From: Monodelphis domestica
Lineage: Eukaryota; Chordata; Mammalia; Didelphimorphia; Didelphidae
Assembly (NCBI RefSeq): GCF_027887165.1
Contig: NC_077227.1
Coordinates: forward strand, 543,797,189-543,861,188
Length of the DNA: 64,000 bases
Direction of reading: 5' to 3'
The notes beneath the pieces were generated by a model, which was given only the letters and a program-made list of their open reading frames with translations, did not search any database and was not told the origin of the DNA. The translations under genes were made by a program, and so were the position numbers. Shown piece after piece: positions 32,160 to 43,335 of this stretch (position 1 is its first letter; every line of letters starts with the position of its first letter).

Positions 32160-32880
32160 GGTAATTATCTGAACCTAAAGTCCTAAATGGAATATGGAAT
32201 TCTGATATTCTGTAATAGAATCCACTAGTTTCCTCTGAGCATGCCATGTTAAAGTCAATATTCCATTGCTGTATTAAGTCTGATTTTTATAATTTTAGAG
32301 TCAGAAATTGTTTTCAGTCCTAACTCTTACTTGGGCTTTCTAGGAGTAAGTTGGAAAGGCATTTTAGTCCTTTGATCATAGGTTTATTTATCTTAAAAAT
32401 TAAAATAGAAACATCTGCTTTAACTCCCTCCATAAGTTATTCTAAGGAAAGTGTTCTCTTTAAAAACTTAATGTGATAAAGGAATATGTGTCCTGGGAAT
32501 AACAGTTTTATCTCTACCCTGCCCTCTCCTACCTCCCCCATTTCCTAGGTCAGTCAACAAGCCCTGCTTTCTGCCTGCCCCCTGCTGCCGTCTAAAGAAG
32601 CAATCCCTGTGGAACTGAGCCTTGGATTAGATGGCCACGATTTCCCTTCCAATATAGAATCCAATAAACAGCCTCTTCAAGTATGATAGCTCCCACCTCT
32701 TCAGCACAACAGCTATGAAGCCTGGCTGTTAACACAAAAGTCCTTGGCACTGTCAAATGGTTTACTCTCAGAAACATACATGGTTTTAGCAATGTTAGAC
32801 AAAGTGCATTACCATTTATTTTGCCTAAAGTCTATAGAATCTTTCCATCTTGCCTTTTAGAAGAAACTTCTCTCCTTATT
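32160..32880. other. Unassigned stretch
   Basis: About 0.7 kb without recognised repeat. A 66-codon minus-strand frame (32592-32792) has no domain. Confidence 0.3.
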
Positions 32881-32884
32881 AGAA

Positions 32885-33238
32885 TATCATTCATTCAATC
32901 TGTCACTAAACATGTATTTTGTGCCTACCTACTATGAGCCAGTCACTGAGACATACTCTGGGGACACAAATAAAGCTAAAAGCCAGTTTTAGTCCTTAAA
33001 GAGTTCACAACTTAATAAGGGAGAGAACATGAAAACAAGTACATAAAATCAAGCCTTCTACAACAGAAATTGAAATAATCAACAAAGGTAAAGGACTAAA
33101 ATCAAGAGGGAAGCATTCAAACCAGCAATTTAAAAAATGCTTGCTATGCATAGGCACTGTGCTAGTTGTGGGGCATACCCAAGCAAAAATGAAAATCCCT
33201 GCCCTCAAGAAGCTTAGCTAGTCTGAGAGGGGGAAGAC
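32885..33238 (-). mobile_element. Two L2 3'-end fragments in series
   Basis: The first has 'attttgtgcctacctactat' and 'gagccagtcactgagacata'. The second, from about 33130, has 'aaaaaatgcttgctatgcat' and 'aggcactgtgctagttgtgg', then 'ccctgccctcaagaagctta'. Both are antisense L2 3' ends, so two separate copies or a duplication lie side by side. Confidence 0.68.
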
Positions 33239-33375
33239 TTTAGTAGTTGGGGACACTGGGAAAGGTTTGCAAAAGGTTCACATTTGAATTCCTTGTGAGA
33301 AGGGTCTTACCTTTCTATTGATTTCCCAGGTTGCAGAACTGTTCTTTGCACAAAGTAAGCCCTTTCTCCCCCATT

Positions 33376-33390
33376 AGTTTATTCACTTTT
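33376..33390. repeat. Left target-site duplication of the L1 (15 bp)
   Basis: agtttattcactttt here is identical to 34019-34033. It marks the integration site of the L1 between them. Confidence 0.93.
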
Positions 33391-34018
33391 TTTTTTTTTC
33401 GATTTTAAACATTATTTTTAATTGGTCAATTTCAAACATTATTCATTGAATACAAAAATCATATTCTTTCCCTCCCTCCCTCCTGCCACCCCACCAATAG
33501 CCCACCCGCGATTCCACTGGGTATCACATGTGTCCTTGATTTGAACCCATTTCCACGTTGTTAGTATTTGCTCTAGGATGTTCATTTAGAGTCTACATCC
33601 CCAATCATATCCCCTCAGCCCTTGCAGTCAAACAATTGCCTTTCTTCAGTGTTTTTGTTCCCACCGTTTGTCCTCTGCTTGGGGATAGTGTTTTCTCATA
33701 GATTCCTGCAGCTTGTTCAGGGACATTGCATTGACACTAATGGAGAAGTCCATTACGCTCGATTGTACCACAGTGTATCAGTCTCTGTGTATAATGATTT
33801 CCTGGTTCTGCTCCTTTCACTCTGCATCACTTCCTGGAGGTTGTTCCAGACTCCATGGAATTCCTCCACTTTATTATTCCTTTTAGCACAATAGTATTCC
33901 ATCACCAACATATACCACAGTTTGTTCAGCCATTCCCCAATTGATGGGCATCCCCTCATTTTCCAGTTTTTTGCCATCACAGAGTGAAGTTATGAATATT
34001 CTTGTACAAGTCTTTTTC
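33391..34018 (-). mobile_element. 5'-truncated L1 LINE, recent, with 15-bp target duplication
   Basis: A T run at 33391-33399 is the complement of the poly-A tail. A 3' untranslated region and the C-terminal end of ORF2 follow on the minus strand. The minus-strand frame at 33753-33980 carries CPSIGEWLNKLWYMLVMEYY, which aligns with the conserved L1 ORF2 C-terminal pattern CPT..W..KMWHIYTMEYYAA..N. The 5' end is cut at 34018. Identical 15-bp flanks at 33376-33390 and 34019-34033 are the target-site duplication. The preserved reading frame and perfect duplication make this one of the youngest insertions in the window. Confidence 0.93.
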
Positions 34019-34033
34019 AGTTTATTCACTTTT
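34019..34033. repeat. Right target-site duplication of the L1 (15 bp)
   Basis: Identical partner of 33376-33390. Confidence 0.93.
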
Positions 34034-34054
34034 AAGAAGCTTGAAGATACAGTA

Positions 34055-34255
34055 TAAAAATCATTAAACAAGGAGTCAAAAAATCTGTGTTTGCATTCTG
34101 ACCACAGGCAAGTTGTGGTCTATCTCTGAGCCTTTCTTCTTTACCAAAATTCTCCAAAAGGGACTACCAAAATTTCCATAGCTTGCTTTATACAGTTGTA
34201 ATGATCTAAGTGCTATAAACTTTAAAAGCTGTTGAAATTTAAATAACATAACAGA
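34055..34255 (+). mobile_element. MIR CORE-SINE, diverged
   Basis: 'acaaggagtcaaaaaatctg', 'ccacaggcaagttgtggtct' and 'atctaagtgctataaacttt' are in MIR sense order. Confidence 0.5.
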
Positions 34256-34259
34256 AGCT

Positions 34260-35200
34260 ACTATTAATTAACTGATTTTTTTTTAGTAATTTCCTTTGCT
34301 TTCTCCCTTCACCAATAAGTTTCAGAGCTTCCTGAACAATTCTTAAGCTTTTCAAAATGAATTTTAATGCCATTGTTTGGGATGATTTGATTTTTAATTA
34401 GTCCACAACAATTGACTAACAAACTTTATTATTTATGAAACAAAAATCAGTTTCAAGAGTCTCTTTGAAAGTCTCTTTGACCACATTATTTTAATTATTC
34501 TACTCCAAACACTATGAGTTTAGATTCCTAGAAGTTCCCTCACCCTTCTTTCCCCTTTCTCCAAAATAAGAAATTTGATATCAAAATTACCTGACTTATA
34601 GATCTGCACTGTACCTGAAGTTGTAAAATTACTACCACCCTTTGCAGTTTTAGAGAACAGAATAAAGAGCTCTTAAAACTATATGACTGTCTTATAACTT
34701 TATATAGAATTTCACAAGCCCTTTTGGTTTCAGAATTTATTTTTTTATGTGAAATGAAGGTACTGAATTCCACCTCTATTAAAAAGGCACAGCTGCTATT
34801 TCTAAGAAACAGCAGCACACATCTGTAACATGCTGTGTTTGTCAAACCTGGAGAAGAGAATGATGCACTCTGTGGGCTCTCAACAAATGCCTGTTAATTT
34901 GTTGACAAGAATGCTTTTTCTTCACGCCTAAAACTCCAAGTTTTTATCTGTAGCCGTTTACCCTGGGACTTTAAAACCATGTTAAAAAAAGAAAAAAAAA
35001 CTCTTCAGTGTATTGATCTCTGCCACATCCCTTTGAGATGGAAGATAGCTGCCATTTGCTGTATTTTATAAATGAAAAGAAATCAGCCAATCTGCTACAA
35101 CTGGGCTCCTAATAATATGAATTACTGGACTATCGCCCTCCTCTGCCTCCCTCCCATCTAGGCTCCATCTTTGAGAAACACTGAAAACTACATTCAAGTG
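34260..35200. other. Unassigned stretch
   Basis: About 0.9 kb. A 101-codon minus-strand frame (34540-34845) has no domain or splice context. No repeat recognised. Confidence 0.3.
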
Positions 35201-35204
35201 CTCA

Positions 35205-35545
35205 CTTTCATTCAGTCCAATAAACAAACATTTGTTCAGCACCTACTAGATGCAAGGCACCATGATGAGAGATGGGGGATACATGGAAAACATTGGATAT
35301 CAGATTTAGAGCTAGAGGGGTAAGTAAACTGGGTCTCATAAACTGAAGCTCAGAAAAGTTTCCTGATTTGGAATAAATGTCATACTGGCAGAGACCTCAG
35401 AGATCTAGTGAATCCTTTCATTTTCTATTTGAAGAGGAAACAGTGACTAAGTGATTAAGTGACTTCCCTAAATTCACACAGGAAACGACAAAGGTAAAAT
35501 TTGAACTCAGCTCTTCTGACTTCATAACCAGGGTTCTTTTCAATC
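35205..35545 (-). mobile_element. L2 3' end followed by a THER1 SINE, both minus
   Basis: At 35205-35290, 'gtccaataaacaaacatttg' and 'cagcacctactagatgcaag' are the antisense L2 terminus. At about 35370-35545, 'cagagacctcagagatctag', 'atttgaagaggaaacagtga' and 'aatttgaactcagctcttct' are an antisense THER1/MIR. Confidence 0.68.
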
Positions 35546-35679
35546 TTCTTTTCCCTAAGTTTCTCCCATCAAGGACCTTCCATTTGACTTCCATTTGACC
35601 AAGAATAACCATTCCTCTACTACTTCCTTAGAAACTAGCTAGGAAAAGAAGGTAGAAAAATCACCCCATGGCACAGAAT

Positions 35680-35945
35680 GCAAAGAATAACAAACAGTGT
35701 GGTCAACAGAAGAGTTGGTTTCAATCCCAGTTAAACTTTTAACTACCTAGGTGACTTTGGACAAGTCACTTCCCTACTCTCCTGCCCATGTCTTGATTGT
35801 ATGCAGTGGTTTGCATGTAGTGCTTCCCTTTAGACTGTAAGCCACTTGAAAAAAAGGATTCTTTCTTGTTTTTCTTTGGATCCTCAACACTAAGCATGGT
35901 GCTTGGCACGTAGAAAGCACCGAATAAATGCTCATTGACTGAAAT
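35680..35945 (+). mobile_element. MIR fragment followed by an L2 3' end
   Basis: At 35690-35780, 'ctaggtgactttggacaagt' is the MIR core. From about 35800, 'tagactgtaagccacttgaa', 'atggtgcttggcacgtagaa' and 'gaataaatgctcattgactg' form a well-preserved L2 3' terminus in sense orientation. Confidence 0.78.
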
Positions 35946-36009
35946 GGCTGATGGTAGGGTACAGTCCTAGAATAATGTGATCTATTGTATGTGAATAAAT
36001 ATTGAACAT

Positions 36010-36240
36010 AACTTTCATAGACATTATTTTAACTTATTCTTTTAACTCTCCTGTGAAATAGGCAGAGCAAAAACAATTACCCACATTGAACTCAATGAGA
36101 AATAGCTCTTCAAAGAGGTCAAATAACTTTACCAAGTCCCACAGAGATGCTAAGTGTCAATACCAAGACCCAAACCCAGTCTTCTGACTCCCAGTTCATT
36201 GCTCTTTTCACTAGACCATGCTTCCTTGATCCCAGAATAT
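36010..36240 (-). mobile_element. MIR CORE-SINE
   Basis: 'aagaggtcaaataactttac' followed by 'caagtcccacagagatgcta' and 'cccaaacccagtcttctgac' are antisense, with a full core and head. Confidence 0.7.
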
Positions 36241-36539
36241 CTGAGATCCCTCCTGCTTACTATTATTATACCTATTCTTTTTTTTCCATTATTTCCTCTT
36301 CTTTCTCTTTATTCTTTTTTTTTTTCAGTTTTGTCTTTCATATAACTTTAAATCATCACTTATCTCCCTTACTCTTTAGCTCCCCTTCCTTCCAACCAAA
36401 TTACTAGCTGTTTTTCAGATAATTTTAGACAGGACTCAATCCCTAAATAGAGATATCTGTTAGATTTGCTGACTATTATACTTTCTTGTTATATCCAAAA
36501 ATTAACATTCATTATCTCTGAATAAAGACTCGGGGACTT

Positions 36540-36858
36540 TTCATTGGCTGTCTCTTTTCCCTTATCCATGCCGAATAGCTTCTTTGACTTCCTTAATGTC
36601 TTAACTAAAATTTCACCTTCTGGAAGTATTTTCCAATGTCTCTTAATTCCAGTGCCTTCTCTCTTTTATTTATTTCCTATTTTTCCTATATGTAGCTTGT
36701 TTGTCCACACTTATTTGTATGTTCTCTACTCTATTATCGTGAATTATGAATTGTTTGAGGGCAAAGACTATCTTTACCTTGTTTTTATAACCCCAGCAAT
36801 TAATATGGTACCTGGAACAGAGCAGGTGCTTAATAAGTGTTTATTGACTGATTGATTA
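36540..36858 (+). mobile_element. L2 LINE 3' region, well preserved
   Basis: 'tgacttccttaatgtcttaa', 'gaattatgaattgtttgagg' and 'gtacctggaacagagcaggt' followed by 'gcttaataagtgtttattga' are in sense order and reach the 3' terminus. Confidence 0.85.
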
Positions 36859-36984
36859 AGCACCATTTATTCATGTATATGATTGATTGGTTTACAACCT
36901 GAAGGTGATGGAGATGTTTTAAAAGGGCAGGGATTGAAAATCTTAATCAAATGAACTATTAGACCATTTCATTTTCATCAAGTT

Positions 36985-37280
36985 TCCCATTGGTGAGGGT
37001 GTTTTTAGGGTTAACTTCTTTAATGCTGGAATGTCCCCTTAACTCATCATCATGGCATAGTCTCCATTTCCTACAAAAGATATTTTATAAGCTGTTGGAT
37101 TTCTGGAATTCCCCTCTTCAAAAATTCCTTTGTGTTTATTTTATACATAATTTTTATTTATTTACCTATGGAGATCTCATTTCCCCTTGGTAGAATGTAA
37201 GCTTCTGACGGGCAGACTGCTTTCATTTTCCTATTCCCAGAAGACGTGATTTATAAAAGCTTGGTGAATTGATTTGATTT
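36985..37280 (+). mobile_element. L2-type LINE 3' region
   Basis: 'ttggtagaatgtaagcttct' followed by 'gacgggcagactgctttcat' and 'aagcttggtgaattgatttg' parallel the 3' end at 38640-38800 closely. The two are copies of the same L2 subfamily. Confidence 0.72.
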
Positions 37281-37284
37281 TCAC

Positions 37285-37565
37285 AGTTTCTTTTCTGGTC
37301 ACATTCATCTTTTATAATGTTATTCTTGCCATTTCTTGTGCACATCAACTTTTAGAAAATATATATTTGTGTTACAATATATCATAAGCCAAAATATATA
37401 TTTGAATCTTTACAATATAGAATGTCTATCTTCTATAATGCCTTCCAATGCATTTGCAAATATTCTCTATAGACTTTCTTCTCAATATTTAAAATTTTAT
37501 ATATATGTGTATATATAAAATTTAAAATATTATATAAGCCTTATCCTGGCTCTTTGGCAATGTTA
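37285..37565. other. Unassigned AT-rich stretch
   Basis: TA-rich around 37490-37530. No repeat named. Confidence 0.3.
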
Positions 37566-37569
37566 TAAC

Positions 37570-37705
37570 TAAAGTAGGCCAGCCACAGGTATTCATTAAA
37601 TACTTACTATCCTTACTTCATGCCACTGTGCTAATCATTGGAGATACAAACTTAAACAAGATAGCCCTTGACCTCAAGGAACTTACATTTTCACAGGAAA
37701 GAAAA
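37570..37705 (-). mobile_element. L2 3'-end fragment
   Basis: 'attcattaaatacttactat', 'gtgctaatcattggagatac' and 'gacctcaaggaacttacatt' are the antisense L2 terminus. Confidence 0.72.
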
Positions 37706-37814
37706 CACAAAAGGAGCTTGAAGTGGGGTTGTGCAGGTGCTAAGAAAGGTTCCAGGGTGAGATTGCAGCTGAGGCATGGTGTGGATGTCTTTATCTCTTG
37801 TCCTAGTCTAATCC

Positions 37815-38030
37815 TTCTGCCCTTGTTGAGTTTTCAGTCAGTTCTCACTCTCTGTGACCCAGGAGGAGTTTTATTGGCTGAACACTCTGGAATGATTCAC
37901 CATTTCCCTCTCCAGCTCATTTTACAGATGAGAAACCTGGACAAACAGTCACATAGCTATTAAATGACTGAGGCTGGATTGGAATTCAGGTAGATGTCTG
38001 CTCTATCCACTGTGCCACCTAGCTGCCTTT
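37815..38030 (-). mobile_element. MAR1-like SINE
   Basis: 'agttttcagtcagttctcac' (tail), 'ctccagctcattttacagat' (core) and 'gctctatccactgtgccacc' (head) are on the minus strand, near full length. Confidence 0.82.
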
Positions 38031-38034
38031 TGGT

Positions 38035-38800
38035 CCAATGGAACTCTTCCCTTCTCTTCACTTCTCATATCCAGTCACCAAATCTTGTCAATTCTTTCTC
38101 TCCATTACTCATATCTATCCCTTATTTCCCTACTCACATGCCCACAAGCCCTCCTCATCTCTTGACTTGATGGCAGCAAAAATGGTCTTTTATGCACTAA
38201 TCTCTCTCCCATCCAATCTCCACAGTTGCCAAATTCATATATCTAAAGAAGAGTTTAGGCTACATTATTCCCTTGCTTATGAAGCTTAGCCAATGCCCTC
38301 TTGCCTTTAGGAGAACATTCATGCTTCTTTGTTTGACATCTAATGCCCTGGACATGTGCTTTGGTTCCAACCTCTTTTTCCAGAGGTTTTATTCCTCTTA
38401 TTTCCCTTCAATCCCTCTAAATTCCAGCCTAATTGGTCTATTTTCAGCTCCTCACACATGACATTCTGTCTCCCATCTTCATGCTTTTGTTAATATCTGA
38501 AGGGGGTGGGGAGCATTCCATACCTGGAATATTCTCCCTTCTTCTCTTTGTCTTTTGAAATGACTAGCTCCTTTTGGAGCTTAGTTCAAATGCCACTTCC
38601 TCTAAACGTCCTTTCCTAATTCTCTCAGTTTCTGAAATTCTCCTAAAAATTCTGTTGGTTTACTTGGAATATATTTTATTTGTTGATGAAGATCTTATTT
38701 CCCATGGGTAGAATGTAAGCTTCTGAAGGACAGACTCTGCTTTCATTTGCTTATCCCTGGAGAAACTCATTCATAAATGCTTGGAGAACTGAGTTGAATT
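38035..38800 (+). mobile_element. L2-type LINE, about 770 bp of 3' region
   Basis: Sense order is an ORF2-end-derived part, then 'tccatacctggaatattctc', 'agcttagttcaaatgccact' and 'gtagaatgtaagcttctgaa'. The terminal block shared with 36985-37280 closes it. Frames at 38038-38289 and 38273-38461 are LINE remnants. Confidence 0.8.
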
Positions 38801-38804
38801 GTTC

Positions 38805-39060
38805 AAGTTCTTTCCTAGCCACATAGATCCTTGATAATGTCATTCATGCCACTTATTACGTACATGAGTTTTGGCAAATATATACATGGGTCACAGATAT
38901 TTTAGTTGGTTGCCTGAGTTCTAATTCTTGGCTTCTATCTTTAATCCTTCTAACTTCTTTCCTATCTGACCACTGATCCAAAACTTCTCAGGTTTCCAAG
39001 CCAATAATGGAGCCAGTTTGAACTGTCTCAAGAAGGCCAATTATTAAATTTTCAGTGTTA
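38805..39060. other. Unassigned stretch
   Basis: No repeat or coding signal recognised. Confidence 0.3.
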
Positions 39061-39064
39061 GCAT

Positions 39065-39312
39065 TTATAATGACAATGACTAATATTTATATATGCTTCC
39101 TATATGCCAGACACTATGCTAAGTACTTTATAAATATTATCTCATTTGATCCTCACAAAAGTTCTGGGAGGTTATCCTTTAGAGGTGAGAAAACTGAGGC
39201 AAACATAAAATGTCTTGCAAAAGGTCAAGCAGTTAGTTTCTGAGGACAAATTTGAACTCAAGTCTCCCCAACTTCAGCCCCAGTGCTCTATCCACCAAGA
39301 AATCTAGTTCCT
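39065..39312 (-). mobile_element. MIR CORE-SINE, near full length
   Basis: 'gctaagtactttataaatat', 'ctcatttgatcctcacaaaa' and 'agaggtgagaaaactgaggc' are followed by the head 'cagtgctctatccaccaaga'. This is antisense MIR over about 245 bp. Confidence 0.85.
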
Positions 39313-39314
39313 TT

Positions 39315-40075
39315 GTTTCATACTTGTCCTGTGACACTAGTCAAGTCATTTAACCTCTCTCAGACAACTAAGACGTTAAGTTGAAAAGATTTCAATTTGC
39401 ATTGATAGAAGTTCTTCAGTTTGAACATCCTACAGAAATGAAATCATAAGACTGAACAGGAAAAAAAAAAACCAAGAATAGTGTGTGTATGTGTGTATAG
39501 TGTTGTTATGGGATTCTAGGAAGGGAAAACACATAAGGATTAACATATAAATAGTTTGTATTTATTTGAGATTGGGGAAGGGGTTTTGGGGAAGAAGAGT
39601 GCTGAAGAGGATGATCTCATCTTTAAACCTAAATTAACAATTCTGTCTCACTACACTAATATCCTAAAGGCAAATCAAATAGGGAAGCTGGATCTTACAA
39701 TAGAGTGTCTGGGATCCAAAGCAGGAATCCAAGGTGAAATGTCCACAGATGATAACTCCTCCAAGTTGAAGACAGTTGCTCAATCCCTGACCAGCAGAAG
39801 ATTGAAGAATAAATGCTCACCACCATCAAAGGATCTTCACAGCCTAATGTCTTGGGAATTCATCTTCTGACAGATTTAGCCATACTTTCTCCTTTCCTCT
39901 TCAGCTCCAGAGAGATAGTTTATTTCTCAACGGAATACCAAAGATTTCAACACTCCCAGGCTCATAAGATTCCAGTTACATGGTCCTGTCAATCATTTTG
40001 CAGTCTTTATCTTCCTTTGACACAATAGATATGAGTGTGGGGAGGTATAACGGGATTAGGGGGCAGGATGTAGTA
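39315..40075. other. Unassigned stretch
   Basis: Includes a 104-codon plus-strand frame (39556-39870) rich in Lys and Ser with no recognised domain and an overlapping frame in another phase. No repeat named. Confidence 0.3.
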
Positions 40076-40084
40076 ATATATTGC

Positions 40085-40365
40085 TTCCCAATTGAACAGA
40101 AGAGTTTATGAGTAAGGGACCATATCTAGCAGTCTTCCTACACCTCTAAGCATCTAGTGTACTGCCTTGTCCATTAGATGTATCTCAGTTCATAGGCTAG
40201 TCCTGCCACTCATTAGCTATGTGAACTTGGATAAGTCACTTTCCATTTATCAACCTGACAGTCTTCTTCAATAAAAATGAGCCTGAAAATCCTGGCCCTG
40301 ACTACTTCAAGATTAAATAAAATAGTGTGGGAGAAAACACTTTACAATTAGTAAAGCATAATAAA
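40085..40365 (+). mobile_element. L2 3' scrap followed by MIR
   Basis: 'agtaagggaccatatctagc' and 'gcatctagtgtactgccttg' suggest the L2 3' end. From about 40190, 'ggctagtcctgccactcatt' and 'gctatgtgaacttggataag' followed by 'tcaagattaaataaaatagt' are a plus-strand MIR. Confidence 0.62.
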
Positions 40366-40384
40366 AGTGTAAAATAGTGTTATG

Positions 40385-40600
40385 TGACAGAAATGGACAA
40401 TCATAATATTTGAAAACAAAAAGGACCTTAATAATCACTCCTTTATTTTGCTGATGAGGAAAACAGATCCAAAGAAATGATTTGTCCTGACTAAGTGAAT
40501 TCACCAGCAGATATTAAGTAACATAGCCAAAATCTGAATCCAGATACTACAAGGATAAATTATTCTTTTTTCCCCACTACACTACATTACTTTTTATTTC
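40385..40600 (-). mobile_element. THER1/MIR CORE-SINE
   Basis: 'aaacaaaaaggaccttaata' (3' end) and 'tttgctgatgaggaaaacag' (core) are followed by 'ttccccactacactacatta' (head). Confidence 0.65.
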
Positions 40601-40604
40601 TCCA

Positions 40605-41465
40605 AACCAAAGTCAGGAAGAAATCTGAAGGGTAAATGTTCATTGAGTGAATGAAAAATTAAATGCATGAAAGAATGGAAATACTGGATTACACCTCAGA
40701 CATGGGCAAATGCTACAAATTGGGCCTTGATTTTTTTGTTTTGCCAATCACCTAAGCTTAAGAAAGTGATAGAAAAAATCTTAATAATGCAGATTAAGCT
40801 TACAAGCCAATTATGTGTATATCCTTCTCCCTTCACAGAATCATTCATTAAACATTTATCTGCACACTCCTGAATGAAAGTATCAAGTAATAGGAAATGC
40901 TAAATTTATGGAAGAAAATAGAGGTTAATGCGCCATCTTGGGCCTCCTTCCATGGACACCCATTCGATTGATACAAATTAAAAATTTTCAGGCAATCAGA
41001 GGATCCAGAGAAAGATTAATAAGAGTTCAAAATAGCAGAGAAAAGCGAGACTTTGAGGGACTCACAAAAGATTACACAGTAAGCACGGGATGATTCAGAG
41101 CAAGTTGTGAGTGAAGTGGCCTGTGTTTCAATTTCCCAAGAGCAGGCAAGAGAGCAGTCACTGAAACAGAGCAAGGGAGAAATTAAAGCTAGAGGAAACA
41201 TGTGCTTGTACAATTTACAGCTAGCCTGCAGCATATTATTGAGACAAATCATTTAATAGCTTGTAAAAGGATTAGATGTTTGAATATGAATATGACTCAG
41301 ACTGAGAAGAGCTTGGTGGCTCTGCTCACTGGGATTAAAAATGATAGGGTGCATCTTACCTGACGCCGCAGGGCCCAGCCAGATAACACTTGGAAAACAA
41401 CAATTCTGCTGGCTATCCTCCAAGGGAAAGTTGGTGGAAGGAAGAATTGTATGTGTCCAATTCCA
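40605..41465. other. Mostly unique stretch, possible conserved non-coding element
   Basis: No transposon recognised over about 860 bp. Retained CpGs ('atgcgccatc', 'attcgattg', 'agcacgggat', 'gacgccgcag') and homeobox-like TAAT cores stand out near 40920-41400. Small frames on both strands lack domains. Confidence 0.25.
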
Positions 41466-41548
41466 TTTGTTGGTTTCACAGGATTTAGAGATAGAAGGGA
41501 CTTTTGGGAGATGACAGTATCACAGATTTTCAGTTAGAAAGGACCTAA

Positions 41549-41753
41549 GCAGGGAAGACAGATGGCTCAAGGTATAAAGAGCCAGGACTGTGGATGGGAG
41601 ATCCTGGGTTCAAATCTGATTGCAGACTTTTCCTAGCTGTGTGACCCTGGGCAAGTCACTTAGCACTAATTGACAAACCCTTAACACTTTTCTGCCTTGG
41701 AATAAAAATTTATTATTGATTCTAAGACAGAAAGTAAGGGTTAAAAAAAAAAA
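41549..41753 (+). mobile_element. tRNA-derived SINE (WSINE1-like), diverged
   Basis: The head 'gacagatggctcaaggtata', B-box 'gggttcaaatctg', 'tgtgaccctgggcaagtcac' and tail 'cagaaagtaagggttaaaaa' are in sense order. 'acctaag' on both sides is a short remnant of a target duplication. Confidence 0.85.
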
Positions 41754-41779
41754 GGCAACCTAAGAGCCCAACAAGTCCA

Positions 41780-42250
41780 GTACCTAGCCAAAAACAAAAA
41801 CAGAAATTAAAAATTCCCTATCTAACTTACCCAGGAAGGGCTATTCCAGCCTCTATTTAAAGAAATCCAGGGAAGGGAGATCTCAACTCCCTGGAACTAA
41901 AATAAACAAGTCTAATCTCTCCTCCATATAACAGTCCTTCAAATTCTTGAAGACAACCATTTTTGCTCCCCTTCTTCATTCCCACTTCTTCTCTTCTCCA
42001 GTGCTTTCAGTTGGGCTGCATAGGATATGTCCTTGTGGCTCCTCCTCATTCTGGTTACACTCCTTGGAACTTTCTCTAATTTTTCAATTTCTACCTAAAC
42101 AGCACTTTGCAGAACTTACTCTTCTAGATGTGGTCTCACTTGGGGCAGAAAATAACAGGACTCATACCTCTTTTTTTTTTTCCAGAAAAGTATGCCTCTA
42201 TGAATGTAGCTCAAAATCTATGTGGCTTTCTTGGTATTCATTAAATATTT
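41780..42250 (-). mobile_element. L3/CR1 LINE 3' region
   Basis: 'aaataaacaagtctaatctc', 'cagtccttcaaattcttgaa' and 'gacaaccatttttgctcccc' are followed by 'cttctctaatttttcaattt' and 'ctagatgtggtctcacttgg'. This is the antisense order of the CR1/L3 ORF2 end and 3' region. It parallels the copy at 49785-50335. Confidence 0.75.
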
Positions 42251-42364
42251 GATTAATTGGCTGATTAAAAGATGAACAGAGCTTTAGGGGGCAGGGAAAT
42301 AGCTCTTCAGTGCTAAATGAACAATATCATATTTCAAATTGTTTGACTTTCTTCTGTTGTCACA

Positions 42365-42555
42365 AGAGGGAGTGTGGTATATTTGATAGTAGGTTTAACC
42401 TGACATTGACAGGTCTATGTTCAAATTCTGCCTCAAGACATTTGTTCTATGACCTTAGACAAGCTATTCAGTTTCTCAAACCTCAGTTTCCTTATCTATA
42501 AATTTCATTAAACTTGCAATATCATTGCATCATTAAATAGAAAGCATAATACAAT
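42365..42555 (+). mobile_element. MIR CORE-SINE
   Basis: 'gacaggtctatgttcaaatt', 'atgaccttagacaagctatt' and 'cctcagtttccttatctata' are in sense order. Confidence 0.7.
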
Positions 42556-42719
42556 GCAAATTATTATTTTAAAGGTAGAACTTGACTCTCTGATTAATTT
42601 GGAAATAAAATTTTCAATTATACTTGACCTTAAAGCTCAACTGAAGAGATTTTCATTTTTTTTCTTTTCTTAATGTTGCTGTGACATGAGATTATTTCAT
42701 ATAATACAATGTAAGAGGC

Positions 42720-43335
42720 CAGTGAACATGACTCATTGCCATTGACTAGTTATTTTTCTAGGGGGGGATTCACCCCTCTACCTTTACTTGAATTCCCACT
42801 CCTGGCCTGGATCTTGGTTTCTTTATTTGTTCAATTGGGGTACTGGAGCTTCTCCTCCAGAATGTTCAAGGCTTTTTCCATTTCTGTGGCATATTTATTC
42901 TCAGGACTGCCTTTTGGGGGTCTCCTCTCCTCAGTGCCTAAGTAGTGCATTTAAAATGGTGGGGGTATCTCTGATTGCTGCAGGGCTGTCATGCCCTGAA
43001 AAATTAACTCTGCTGCTCCTGAAATGCTTGCCTGACTCCCCAAGAGAGCCTTGGGTATTGGTGAGCATCTGGTACCTGAATGCCCTACATTCTCTAGTTG
43101 AAGTTTCTTCTCTAGTACTCATCAATTATAAGCCTATTTCTCATCCTTCACGGGTAGTAGGTCATGTCCACGGGGACCTGCGGGGCAAAAGCATCAGAAA
43201 TTTGTATTGGAAAGGACTGAATTATTTAAAAGGGGAAGTTTGTCCTCAGCACTCTTTCATCCTCCTCTGTCCAAACTCTTCTTGTTTATCCTGCTTAGAG
43301 TAGCCCACGATTTCCTGCACCCTTTTTGTTCTGCC
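42720..43335 (+). other. Unassigned block with a 171-codon open frame (42788-43303)
   Basis: This is the longest open frame in the window, starting at ATG 42788. The translation has a hydrophobic N-terminal third (WFLYLFNWG) and scattered Cys and Pro, with no motif I recognise. A second frame overlaps it at 42736-42945. The block is somewhat richer in GC than its flanks. An unrecognised LTR or LINE 5' region, or chance, is likelier than a gene. No TATA, splice pattern or poly-A signal sets it apart. Confidence 0.25.

Noticed and set aside
42788-43303. Calling the 171-codon frame a protein-coding gene
   Set aside because: There is no recognised domain, no splice or poly-A context and no second line of evidence. 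It is kept as an unassigned block.
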